From a virus: a stretch of DNA of 41,068 bases. The notes under the pieces were generated by a model. That model had not been told where the DNA came from. It worked only from the letters and a program-made list of their open reading frames with translations, and ran no database searches. The stretch covers positions 1 through 41,068 of the IMG/VR virus record IMGVR_UViG_3300037502_000516; one strand, 5' to 3'. Made by a program: the position numbers and the translations under genes. Shown here piece after piece: positions 16,020 through 22,786 of the stretch. How positions within the stretch are numbered: the first letter of the stretch is position 1; the number at the start of each line of letters is the position of its first letter.

Positions 16020-18127
16020 TGTGTCATACCCATTTGTTGAGCAACCACCATGTCGCCAGCCGTCATGACATCTTTCAGCGTCTGCATGACCACATCCTGC
16101 ACTTGATCAGGCGTCATGCCCGCTTGCACGGCTTGAATACGCTTGGTTTCCGCATTGTACTCGTCAATGCGCAGCTTCTGCGCTTCCATTGACTTGCCGA
16201 CGTTTTGGAGCATGTTGTACATCTGCTCCATCTGCTGTTGCATTGCTTGGATCTGCTGATTGGCCGCTTGCAGCGCAGGATCGTCGTCTTCTTGCAGCAG
16301 CTTGGGATCGATCATCTTCTTCAAGCGCTGCGCCATCTCTTGTGCGCCTGGCCAATCCATGTTCTTCACAAACAGATCGCCAGCCGCCGCCCACAGGTTT
16401 GGATTGCCTTGCAGAATCTGGCTCATTGCGTCCATCGACTCCTGACGCTTGGTCAAATAGCTCGGGCCTGTGGTGACCTTGACGTCGTACTTACCAACGC
16501 CAGGGTTGTAGATCTTCTCAATCACCACGCCTTGCTCGTTGACGACCTTTCGCACCGGTTCCGGCTGCGTGGGGTCAAGCCGCACCATTTTTGATTCGCC
16601 GTCCACCCCAACAACCCGTGCGATACGCTGCGTGTCGTAGATTTTGGGGATCAGATCGACCAGTTGCCGCCCGACGTGACGAATTGCCCGCGCCAGATTG
16701 TCGACGTAGTGGTACGTACCGACGTCACCCTCGCGCTGACGAGCCAAAATAGCCCTTCCAGACCGCTCATTTGACGTCATTCCGAGGCTTGCGTTGTACT
16801 GCCCAGTCGCCGCTTTGATGTCCTCAGAAGCGCCCATTTTGGCCTGAATCAGGCCAGTTTGGGCCATCGGAGGCTGCGCCCGCTGAGGCAACGGCAAAAT
16901 ATTGCCCGCTCCGTCGGTCACATCAGGGTTGACCTCAAGATAGGGGTAGTTCTGCGTGTTGGCAGTCTTCCACTTTTCTTCGTAACCCTCAAACTGACCG
17001 CCGTAGCCAATGAACGGTGCTTTCGGAGCCAGCGCCAGCATCTCAGCTTCTTGGCTTACCCAATAGTTGTACATCCGCTGGGCGTCTTTGGCATTTCTGA
17101 CCAATCCTGAGATTTCAAGTTGGCCTTCAATCGACCATTCGTTACCGATTACGCGGATGACAGGAATATACGCACCCGCCCACTCACGCTCTTCGATGAT
17201 CTCGTAGCCGTTGGTCTTGCACCATTTGATCGTTTTGCGCTGTAATTTGCGCTGACGAGTCGGTTTTAGACCCATTTGACGCATCATCTGGTCTTGCGGC
17301 GTGCCTTGGTAGGTCGTCGTGCCGTCAGGGTACAAATTAAGCGTTGCAGGCTTGTAATCGCAGTAAAAATACTCTGCAATCCGCACCGTCGTCTCTGACA
17401 GCCATTGCGACAGCGCTTGGTCGCCCACACCTTGCACCATGATCGAGCTGACCGGCATGGCGTTGGGGTACATCCGCTCGTAATCGGCTTTCAAAATGTC
17501 TTCGGTGATAAAGCACCACTCGGCATCCGCACCGCACGGGTCTTGGATCGTTGGATCCATGTAGACCGAGAAGCTGTTGCGAATTCGACCGATCTTGATG
17601 TCCTGATCAAAACTCGTCTCATCGCAATATTCGGTCAAAATCCGAATGTAGCCTTCGCCGTACGTCACTTGGTTGTCGCAGGCGGTGTCGTACGCCACAT
17701 CGGCGTCTGAGATGTACTCGATATGACGGATCATGCCGTCAAAGATCTCTGCGACTTCGATGTCCGCGTCGTCGTCTGCCGGGATGACGTTAGGCGACGG
17801 CCTGTTTTGACGTTGTTCGTTCGTCACTTGCCGCACGTGCTGCGGCAACTTGTTGATCGTCAGGCACGGGCGCGCGTTAATGGTCTGGCCTTGCACCGAC
17901 CCCCGCACGGACAGCACGTCCGCCGGCCACTGGTAGTGATTGTCAGGCGAACCCGCCATAAACCGCAGGTCGTCCAACTGGTCTTCGCGGGTGTCGCTAT
18001 ACGCCGCGACCGCCATCTTAAAGCGGCTGCGCATTTGCGACAGCTTGTGCGCCATGTCTTTTGTAGGCGCGCCGCCTACGTCAGACACCTCTGCCGCGCC
18101 GTCAATGCCTGTCGGATCGTAAGCCAT
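16016..18127 (-). CDS. Portal protein, P22-type
   Basis: A 703-residue protein, close to P22 gp1 (725). The N-terminus contains KRFKMAVAAYSDTRED-like and LPQHVRQVTNEQRQNRPSPNVIPADDDAD (about 92-120), then YGEGYIRILTEYCDETSFDQDI and SGRAILARQREGDVGTYHYVDNLARA (about 455-480), all typical of the P22 portal family. The C-terminus is Gln-rich and helical (ANQQIQAMQQQMEQMYNMLQN), matching the barrel/tail region. It forms the dodecameric ring at the packaging vertex, and works with the terminase encoded upstream and the gp4-like adaptor. Confidence 0.9.
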   Translation of the reverse strand: MAYDPTGIDGAAEVSDVGGAPTKDMAHKLSQMRSRFKMAVAAYSDTREDQLDDLRFMAGSPDNHYQWPADVLSVRGSVQGQTINARPCLTINKLPQHVRQVTNEQRQNRPSPNVIPADDDADIEVAEIFDGMIRHIEYISDADVAYDTACDNQVTYGEGYIRILTEYCDETSFDQDIKIGRIRNSFSVYMDPTIQDPCGADAEWCFITEDILKADYERMYPNAMPVSSIMVQGVGDQALSQWLSETTVRIAEYFYCDYKPATLNLYPDGTTTYQGTPQDQMMRQMGLKPTRQRKLQRKTIKWCKTNGYEIIEEREWAGAYIPVIRVIGNEWSIEGQLEISGLVRNAKDAQRMYNYWVSQEAEMLALAPKAPFIGYGGQFEGYEEKWKTANTQNYPYLEVNPDVTDGAGNILPLPQRAQPPMAQTGLIQAKMGASEDIKAATGQYNASLGMTSNERSGRAILARQREGDVGTYHYVDNLARAIRHVGRQLVDLIPKIYDTQRIARVVGVDGESKMVRLDPTQPEPVRKVVNEQGVVIEKIYNPGVGKYDVKVTTGPSYLTKRQESMDAMSQILQGNPNLWAAAGDLFVKNMDWPGAQEMAQRLKKMIDPKLLQEDDDPALQAANQQIQAMQQQMEQMYNMLQNVGKSMEAQKLRIDEYNAETKRIQAVQAGMTPDQVQDVVMQTLKDVMTAGDMVVAQQMGMTQ

Positions 18128-18261
18128 TATTTCTTCTTGGCGGCTTGCCGTTTGGTGTTGTACGCAATTGCGAGAGCCTGTTTTACAGGCTTTCCGGCCT
18201 TGACTTCAGCCGCTACGTTCTTACGAAACGCGGCTTTGCTGGGTGATTTGACGAGCGGCAT
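18127..18261 (-). CDS. 44-residue Lys-rich phage protein
   Basis: ATG at 18261 to TAA at 18127 encodes MPLVKSPSKAAFRKNVAAEV, then KAGKPVKQALAIAYNTKRQAAKKK. Tiny basic proteins of this exact type (MPLVKS...AFxKNVxAEVxAGKPxKQAxAIAY) are widespread in phages near portal genes. The stop codon shares a base with the portal start. The high Lys content suggests nucleic-acid or capsid-interior binding, but no function is known. Confidence 0.75.
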   Translation of the reverse strand: MPLVKSPSKAAFRKNVAAEVKAGKPVKQALAIAYNTKRQAAKKK

Positions 18262-18263
18262 AG

Positions 18264-18410
18264 TTATTTCTTCTTGGCTGTTTTAGCGCTCTCTTTGAAC
18301 GCCTTGGCGGTGGGTGCGCCCGGAGCGCCAGGTTTGCGCATCTTCTCGCCCGATCCGGCTTTGATGCGCTCACGTTTAGCATTAATATTGCTGTAAAGAC
18401 CTGGTTTCAT
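18264..18410 (-). CDS. 48-residue basic phage protein
   Basis: I place the start at ATG 18410 (MKPGLYSNINAKRERIKAG) because this is the conserved beginning of the family. A longer frame begins at 18455 but overlaps the preceding gene and adds an unrelated 15 residues. The protein continues EKMRKPGAPGAPTAKAFKES and ends in KTAKKK. It is the second of three small basic proteins between terminase and portal. Function unknown, perhaps packaged or DNA-associated. Confidence 0.7.
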   Translation of the reverse strand: MKPGLYSNINAKRERIKAGSGEKMRKPGAPGAPTAKAFKESAKTAKKK

Positions 18411-18411
18411 C

Positions 18412-18669
18412 TTAGCACTTCCATCGTTTGAGCGCCGCTTTGGCGCGTTCGCCATCTTTGGCTTTGGCGGCTACCCCAGACATTCTGGCGCAAAACGATG
18501 CCTTACGGCCCTTGTCTGTTTCTGTTTTGGGGTTGGGCGCAGGCGCTTTGAGATTGCTCCCTGTGGCTCGGTTGTATTTTTCACGCCCCTTAGCTGTCAG
18601 CCCAGCGCCTTGTTTGGTCGGCAGCTTTTCGCCGCGCCCGACCGACAGGCTGACAGACTTCTTGGTCAT
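18412..18669 (-). CDS. Basic phage protein, DUF6321-like (85 aa)
   Basis: An 85-residue protein, MTKKSVSLSVGRGEKLPTKQGAGLTAKGREKYNRATGSNLKAP, with ASFCARMSGV and AKAALKRWKC at the C-terminus. The GLTAKGRxxYNRATGxNLK / SFCARMxG / ALRKWxC pattern is a familiar phage family I associate with DUF6321. It overlaps the end of the large terminase gene by 4 bases. Its function is unknown; the conserved Cys residues (in SFCARM and the C-terminal WKC) are notable. Confidence 0.75.
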   Translation of the reverse strand: MTKKSVSLSVGRGEKLPTKQGAGLTAKGREKYNRATGSNLKAPAPNPKTETDKGRKASFCARMSGVAAKAKDGERAKAALKRWKC

Positions 18670-20192
18670 GCGCCCATCCAGCCGGTTGCGCCTGCGGTGC
18701 GGTCGCTGTAGTGGCGACGGGGCATAGTTGCTCGGGGTTCGCGGGAGGCGACAGGAAATGCGAACGTCACCGCAATCGCATCGGCGGCGTCAGGAGAAGC
18801 TAAACCCCTGGCTTTCATATCCTTCTTGCTCTCCAAGAAGATCGTACCGCTTGAGTCGGGTTTGGTCTTTGGCCCGGTCAGATCTGCCTTCAGTTGCCTG
18901 TCTGGCGCGATAGACGCGGTTCTTAGCCAGTCCCGCAGCGCACCCCACAGCTCGGCGCGCTTGTTACCCCACATTACTTGGTTCTTGGCTTTCCAGCCAA
19001 AGTTCACCCCACGCACCTTATACCGCTGTTCGACCAGCCGGTCAAGTATGCCGTACCCTAGCCCACCCTCGTCGATCACCGTCAGCGTCGGTTTGTATTC
19101 CTCGATCGCGTCGATGACGTGCCCCACGGTCGTCATCGTATCATCCCCCCGGTACCGCTTAATTGCGATGATGTCACGCCCTTGACGCACCGCGATGACC
19201 GTCGAGTCGCCGCCCGACCTGGCTGGGTCGATGCCGATCACGATTGGCGCTGTCTCGTCTTTGTGCTTGGGCCGAGCAAACGCCTGATCGACCAGCGCGG
19301 GTCCGATGAACTGATCGTCGCCTGCGCTTGGAAATTCCCCGTACACCTCGACCTTGGCCTGTATCGAGTCTTCGCCGTACTCCGCAATGATCTGCTCGTA
19401 CACCTGTTTGTCGGTGTCCTCGACGTCGCGGGCGTCGATGTTCTCGGTCGACCAAAAGTCGCGCTTCGAGTTGAAGCATTCGAAGAAGTAGCCTTGGTTG
19501 CGGCGCGGATTGGAAAAGGCAAACCAGAACCTGTGCGGCGTGTTTTCTGTAAAAAAGCCGGCGGCCACTTGCCAGATCGAGTCTGGAATACCTGACGCCT
19601 CATCAAAGATCAAACACACGCCGTCCAGGTTGTGCAGACCGGCGTAAGCGTCCGGATTCTCTTCCGACCACAGACGCCCCTCGATGGACCAAAAGCGCGT
19701 GCCTTTCTTCAAGTCCCGCTCGACGATCTCCGCCAGCCACTTAGCCGGCGCAACCTTGGTTGCGCTAATCTCAAACCAATGGCTGTTGATCATCATTGCC
19801 AGCCACTTGGTGATCTCTGACCAAGTGATACTACGGAGCTGGGCCTCACTGTTGGCCGACACAATTGTTGTCGAGCCAATGCGCGTGGAGAGCATCCACA
19901 GCACGAGCCATGACACTAGCGCAGACTTACCGATCCCCCGGCCTGATGCGACCGCCAACCGGAAGACGTTATAGTCGACCCGCCCGCCGTTGTCTTTGAT
20001 GTGTTGCGTAATCTTCCGCAGCACCTGACGCTGCCACTTGCGCGGGCCTTTGTAGTTGGCCAGTGGCGTGCCGTGTTGCCCCCACGGAAACGCAAAGTTT
20101 ACAAACGCTTCCGGGTCGTCTTTGATGCGCGGCTGCCAGAGCCGCGTCATCAAAAGCATTTCATCAGAGGCGTTGTAGATCGGCTGCTGCAA
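18666..20192 (-). CDS. Terminase large subunit (packaging ATPase/nuclease)
   Basis: A 508-residue protein. The ATPase domain has the Walker A motif ASGRGIGKSALVSW (about 85-97) and Walker B VCLIFDEASGIPD (about 190-202). The nuclease domain has GIDPARSGGDSTVIAVRQG (first Asp), LTVIDEGGLGYG (second acidic) and SPDAADAIAVTFAF (third Asp), the RNase H-like trio. It cuts concatemeric DNA and pumps it into proheads through the portal. It overlaps the small subunit gene by 29 bases. The length is normal for the family. Confidence 0.95.
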   Translation of the reverse strand: MQQPIYNASDEMLLMTRLWQPRIKDDPEAFVNFAFPWGQHGTPLANYKGPRKWQRQVLRKITQHIKDNGGRVDYNVFRLAVASGRGIGKSALVSWLVLWMLSTRIGSTTIVSANSEAQLRSITWSEITKWLAMMINSHWFEISATKVAPAKWLAEIVERDLKKGTRFWSIEGRLWSEENPDAYAGLHNLDGVCLIFDEASGIPDSIWQVAAGFFTENTPHRFWFAFSNPRRNQGYFFECFNSKRDFWSTENIDARDVEDTDKQVYEQIIAEYGEDSIQAKVEVYGEFPSAGDDQFIGPALVDQAFARPKHKDETAPIVIGIDPARSGGDSTVIAVRQGRDIIAIKRYRGDDTMTTVGHVIDAIEEYKPTLTVIDEGGLGYGILDRLVEQRYKVRGVNFGWKAKNQVMWGNKRAELWGALRDWLRTASIAPDRQLKADLTGPKTKPDSSGTIFLESKKDMKARGLASPDAADAIAVTFAFPVASREPRATMPRRHYSDRTAGATGWMGA

Positions 20193-20604
20193 GTGTTGGC
20201 TCCAGTCGCTCTGTTACCTGCACGTCAATGACGCGCTGCTCTGCTTTCTCAAGCGCCGATATTACGCTGATCTGCTGCGCTACGTCGATCTGCACCTGTT
20301 GCTTAGCGACCCAATCGTGGCGATGGCGCAGGATTTCTAGCGCCGCTTTGGTGTCGCCGGAAAGCGCAGCGTCCATCATTACAGCCGCAAGCGCCCCTTC
20401 TGCGTCAGCGCGCCCCTTCTGTTCTGCCATCTCGGCGATCGGGTCCATCTCGCACAGACGCCGATACTCGGTCGGCAACATGCCGGCTTTCAACGCCAGC
20501 GAGTCACCCTTTAGACCCAACTTGGCAGCCTCGTAGATGCGCTGCAAGCGCGCCTCAGTCGCTTCTAGTTTGCGCGCGGTAAGCGGCAAGGATTGGAAGG
20601 TCAT
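20164..20604 (-). CDS. Terminase small subunit
   Basis: A 146-residue protein. Residues 1-70 (ARLQRIYEAAKLGLKGDSLALKAGMLPTEYRRLCEMDP) form a helix-turn-helix of the type that recognises the packaging site. A helical oligomerisation region follows (AALEILRHRHDWVAKQQVQI). The gene begins the late operon and overlaps the large subunit. AAGGA-type sequence is weak before ATG 20604, and TGCAA/TTGCA repeats lie upstream at 20620-20635. The family assignment rests on the HTH and on position. Confidence 0.8.
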   Translation of the reverse strand: MTFQSLPLTARKLEATEARLQRIYEAAKLGLKGDSLALKAGMLPTEYRRLCEMDPIAEMAEQKGRADAEGALAAVMMDAALSGDTKAALEILRHRHDWVAKQQVQIDVAQQISVISALEKAEQRVIDVQVTERLEPTLAAADLQRL

Positions 20605-20735
20605 GGCCAGATGATGTGCTGCAAATAGTGTTGCAAGTAATTATAGCACTTTGCAAAAAAATTTGTGCGACCCCTCCGTTTTTGACCGGCCCGGTCGCCG
20701 GCCCTCACCGGGGGCTCTCGCCGCGCGACCCCGAT

Positions 20736-20780
20736 CCGCCAGCCCGCCAGCCCGCCAGCCCGCCAGCCCGCCAGCCCGCC
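20736..20780. repeat. 8-bp tandem repeat (CCGCCAGC, about 5.6 copies)
   Basis: The unit CCGCCAGC repeats without error from 20736 to 20780. There are no spacers, so this is not a CRISPR. It could bind a replication or packaging protein, or be a simple slippage-generated repeat. Confidence 0.9.
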
Positions 20781-21044
20781 TCGCTGGGTGGCGTGGGGTA
20801 GCACCCCGTCAACCGATAGCCCGTCTGCCATGTGGGCGTCGTGGGGTAGCGCCCCACTAGTCGACAAGCGCGCACACCTGGGCGCGTGGCCATGCAAACG
20901 TGGGCAATGTGGGGCAGCCCAAAAGCAAAGCGCTCATGCGGTTTGCGTGGGGTACCCCATGCCGCCCGGCTGTCGGCGCGGGGCTGCGGGCGCGGGGCTG
21001 TGGGGTAGTTGGGGTAGCTGGGGCACCCCCCTAAAAAAAGTCCC

Positions 21045-21050
21045 TATAAT
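21045..21050 (+). promoter_or_regulatory. Consensus -10 element (TATAAT)
   Basis: TATAAT matches the sigma-70 -10 consensus exactly. No good -35 lies 16-18 bases upstream (the sequence there is G/C-rich), so the promoter may need an activator. Its predicted start point falls in the LexA box just downstream, which would allow repression. Confidence 0.45.
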
Positions 21051-21056
21051 TTACAC

Positions 21057-21076
21057 TACTGTATATATATACAGTA
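21057..21076. promoter_or_regulatory. Perfect consensus LexA (SOS) box
   Basis: The 20-bp sequence TACTGTATATATATACAGTA is a perfect palindrome and identical to the E. coli LexA consensus TACTG(TA)5CAGTA. It sits 7 bases after a TATAAT and is the only such site I see. In host LexA-regulated systems this site represses until DNA damage. It probably controls the plus-strand operon and perhaps minus-strand transcription of the late genes. Confidence 0.85.
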
Positions 21077-21094
21077 TAAACACAAAACATTTTT

Positions 21095-21107
21095 TAGGTA
21101 TTACCTA
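21095..21107. promoter_or_regulatory. Short inverted repeat TAGGTA-T-TACCTA
   Basis: A 13-base dyad 19 bases right of the LexA box. It may be a second operator. Evidence is symmetry and position only. Confidence 0.35.
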
Positions 21108-21266
21108 GTGCCCCACATTACCCCGCCATAGGGGCGCGCCTACATCCCGCGCCGCCCCATTCGCCAACCCATTTTCGCCCCACTCCACCCTGCAACACGT
21201 TGCGTCGCGCCCCGCCACAAGTTTTGCGTGGGGTAGCAGAAAATGAAATAAACTTTAGATCACGGC

Positions 21267-21296
21267 TTGACAATGCAACAAAACGTGTTGCACAAT
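21267..21296 (+). promoter_or_regulatory. Promoter with internal operator for the accessory operon
   Basis: TTGACA (21267-21272) matches the -35 consensus. CACAAT (21291-21296) is a fair -10 at 18-base spacing. The spacer holds a perfect dyad, TGCAACA-N5-TGTTGCA (21274-21292), so a bound protein would block RNA polymerase. Related TGCAA...TTGCA sequences lie at 20620-20635 and 21191-21203. Transcription would start near 21303, giving a leader of about 40 bases before the first gene. Confidence 0.6.
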
Positions 21297-21344
21297 GCAC
21301 TCATGCGCTCGCGTGAGCGCGCCAACAACCCAGGAGCCGACACC

Positions 21345-21530
21345 ATGACCAAGCACCAAACCACTACCGTCAACACCGCGCTCGCGCGCCTACCCGCGCT
21401 CGGCGCCGACTATGCCGCGCGCGTGCTCTCCGCTTTGCACCGCTCCGCCATGCGCGCCGCGCAGCAACGCGAGATTGCCGCAATCGCCGCTGCGCACGGG
21501 CTGACCCGCTCGCCTAATTGGATTGTCTAA
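21345..21530 (+). CDS. Small hypothetical protein, first gene of accessory operon
   Basis: A 61-residue protein, MTKHQTTTVNTALARLPALGADYAARVLSALHRSAMRAAQQREIAA, ending SPNWIV. The start at 21345 is chosen because CAGGAG lies 9 bases upstream; the in-frame extension to 21267 would run through the promoter. It is Ala/Arg-rich and helical, soluble, with no known domain. The 15 bases GGAGCCGACACCATG at its start are repeated at the next gene. Function unknown. Confidence 0.6.
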   Translation: MTKHQTTTVNTALARLPALGADYAARVLSALHRSAMRAAQQREIAAIAAAHGLTRSPNWIV

Positions 21531-21579
21531 TCATCAACCGCGCGCCTACGGGCGCGCTCTCAACCCTGGAGCCGACACC

Positions 21580-22245
21580 ATGCCCTATCAAGTTCATCTA
21601 TCGCCCAAATCCGCTAACGCGAAAACCGGTCCGATTCCTGTGTCAACCACGACGCGCGCAACCTGTCCGACGTCCTGCGCAATGCGCGACGCGTGCTATG
21701 CGTCGTCCGGTCCGCTCGCGCTTCATTGGTCCGCAGTGTCATCGGGCGCGCGTGGGACCGATTGGCAAACTTTCGTCGACGCGATCGCGCAACTGCCCGC
21801 CGGCCAATTGTGGCGCCACAATCAGGCGGGTGATTTACCGGGCGATGGCGCGACGGTCGATCCGGTCGCGCTCGGCGAACTTGTCGCAGCTAATCGCGGG
21901 CGTCGCGGGTTCACTTATTCTCATTACCGCGATGGCGCGTCGTTGTCTTGGATCCGCCACGCCAATGAATGGGGTTTCACGGTCAACCTGTCCGCTAACG
22001 ATCTCGCCGACGCGGATATCCTCGCCGACGCCGACGCCGGTCCGGTAGTGTGCGTGCTACCGTCGACCACGACCGAAAACACTCGCACGCCCGCTGGGCG
22101 TCGCGTCGTCGTCTGCCCTGCTACTCAGCGCGGCGACGTTAGCTGCGCGACGTGTCAACTATGCGCCCGCCAGCGCGACGTGATCGTCGGTTTCCCGGCG
22201 CATGGTTCGCGTAAACGTGTGATCGACATCAAACTCGGAGCGTAA
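21580..22245 (+). CDS. Cys-rich protein of unknown function (DUF7227-like)
   Basis: A 221-residue protein starting MPYQVHLSPKSANAKTGPIP. C29, C33 and C39 lie in ATCPTSCAMRDACYASSGPLA. C179, C189, C192 and C195 lie in VCPATQRGDVSCATCQLC. Between them are LWRHNQAGDLPGDG, GFTYSHYRD and FTVNLSANDLADAD, which look like strands of a TIM barrel. I recall this as DUF7227 and note a similarity to phage Gp37/Gp68 (DUF5131) Fe-S proteins with a ...GCxxCYA motif. A metal-cluster protein is likely, but the reaction is unknown. Start chosen at ATG 21580, preceded by TGGAG; an in-frame extension to 21523 overlaps the previous gene. Confidence 0.7.
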   Translation: MPYQVHLSPKSANAKTGPIPVSTTTRATCPTSCAMRDACYASSGPLALHWSAVSSGARGTDWQTFVDAIAQLPAGQLWRHNQAGDLPGDGATVDPVALGELVAANRGRRGFTYSHYRDGASLSWIRHANEWGFTVNLSANDLADADILADADAGPVVCVLPSTTTENTRTPAGRRVVVCPATQRGDVSCATCQLCARQRDVIVGFPAHGSRKRVIDIKLGA

Positions 22246-22249
22246 AACT

Positions 22250-22621
22250 ATGCCGACCAAGCCTACCTTCAGCATGCGCGTCAAGGGTTCGGACAAAACC
22301 GTCGACGTGAAATACGATCGCTTGGCCTACATGCGCGGCGATCGCACCTATTTATTTGCGCTCCATCGCGAATTCGCGGGCGTCAATGCGCCGCGCGCCG
22401 CTCGCGAATGGATCGTATCCGATCCAGTATCGGGCTATCGCCTGCTTCGCGTTAATGCTCACTTTAAAGGCATGCCGATATCGTCGCGCTCGCTGACCCT
22501 CGCCGAAGCGCGCCAATGCGCGCTCGCCGATATCGACGCGCTCGTTGATCGCATAGGGATTGTGAATTTTGAAGCCGTTATCGATCGCGCGCACGCGAGC
22601 GCGCAAACCGTTGGAGCCTGA
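22250..22621 (+). CDS. Hypothetical protein of accessory operon (123 aa)
   Basis: MPTKPTFSMRVKGSDKTVDVKYDRLAYMRGDRTYLFALHREFAGVNAPRAAREWIVSD..., with LTLAEARQCALADIDALVDRIG toward the C-terminus. It is soluble and alpha/beta. CGGAG lies 10 bases before the ATG. It follows the Cys-rich gene by 4 bases and is followed by a 28-residue membrane peptide. I do not recognise a family; cotranscription suggests a shared function with the Cys-rich protein. Confidence 0.65.
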   Translation: MPTKPTFSMRVKGSDKTVDVKYDRLAYMRGDRTYLFALHREFAGVNAPRAAREWIVSDPVSGYRLLRVNAHFKGMPISSRSLTLAEARQCALADIDALVDRIGIVNFEAVIDRAHASAQTVGA

Positions 22622-22623
22622 CC

Positions 22624-22710
22624 ATGCCATCAAATCTCATCGAATGGACCATATTCATCGGCGCCGGTATCGCGCTAGGTTGCGCGCTCTTTTTTGGACT
22701 ATCCGCGTGA
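22624..22710 (+). CDS. 28-residue single-pass membrane peptide
   Basis: MPSNLIEWTIFIGAGIALGC... is a small protein whose body is one hydrophobic helix. ATG 22624 is preceded by TTGGAG at good distance, and it begins 2 bases after the previous stop. Tiny membrane peptides of phages can modulate lysis, exclusion or host membrane proteins; here nothing specifies which. Confidence 0.5.
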   Translation: MPSNLIEWTIFIGAGIALGCALFFGLSA

Positions 22711-22769
22711 CCGCTGCAATCCTTGTCGGTCTACTCGTCGCCGTGCTTGCGGTCGCCTTGCGACTCTAG
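22707..22769 (+). CDS. 20-residue hydrophobic peptide, GTG start
   Basis: GTG 22707 overlaps the previous stop (GTGA) and encodes a fully hydrophobic peptide, TAAILVGLLVAVLAVALRL. This is short and could be chance, but the overlap and the terminator following at 22787 favour a second membrane peptide of the operon. Confidence 0.35.
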   Translation: MTAAILVGLLVAVLAVALRL

Positions 22770-22786
22770 CACCCTCAAAAACAATC

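Larger units (their letters stand above)
20791..21236. repeat. GTGGGGTAGC-type element array
   Basis: Elements occur at 20793 (GTGGGGTAGC, followed by ACCCC), 20841-20857 (GTGGGG-N5-CCCCAC), about 20909 (GTGGGGCAGCCC), 20948-20959 (palindrome TGGGGTACCCCA), about 20999-21028 (three GGGG(T/C)A units ending in ACCCC), about 21109-21124 (inverted) and about 21229 (GTGGGGTAGC). Several are themselves inverted repeats, so a dimeric DNA-binding protein is a plausible ligand. Such clustered repeats around an AT-rich core resemble iterons. Confidence 0.7.
20605..21344. other. 740-bp gene-free control region
   Basis: No convincing gene is present between the divergent small-terminase gene (minus) and the accessory operon (plus). 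Open frames here are low-complexity Arg/Pro/Ala reads of repeats. The region has a GC-rich left part with an 8-bp tandem repeat and several GTGGGGTAG-type elements, an AT-rich core (about 21031-21100) with TATAAT, a perfect LexA box and a second inverted repeat, and a right part with a strong promoter. It is the best candidate for a replication origin and/or the main transcription switch of the phage. Confidence 0.7.

Noticed and set aside
17723-18286. 187-residue plus-strand open frame opposite the portal
   Set aside because: Mirror frame, Arg/His-rich, and opposite conserved portal motifs.
18411-18455. Longer start (MANAPKRRSNDGSAK...) for the 48-residue basic protein
   Set aside because: It overlaps the preceding gene, and the conserved family start is MKPGLY at 18410.
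20736-20780. CRISPR array
   Set aside because: The repeats are 8 bp, contiguous and without spacers, and no cas genes are near.
20601-20897. Minus-strand frame upstream of the small terminase (98 aa, LAGWRAGGLAGWR repeats)
   Set aside because: It is a read of the 8-bp tandem repeat, with no ribosome-binding site, and would cover the control region.
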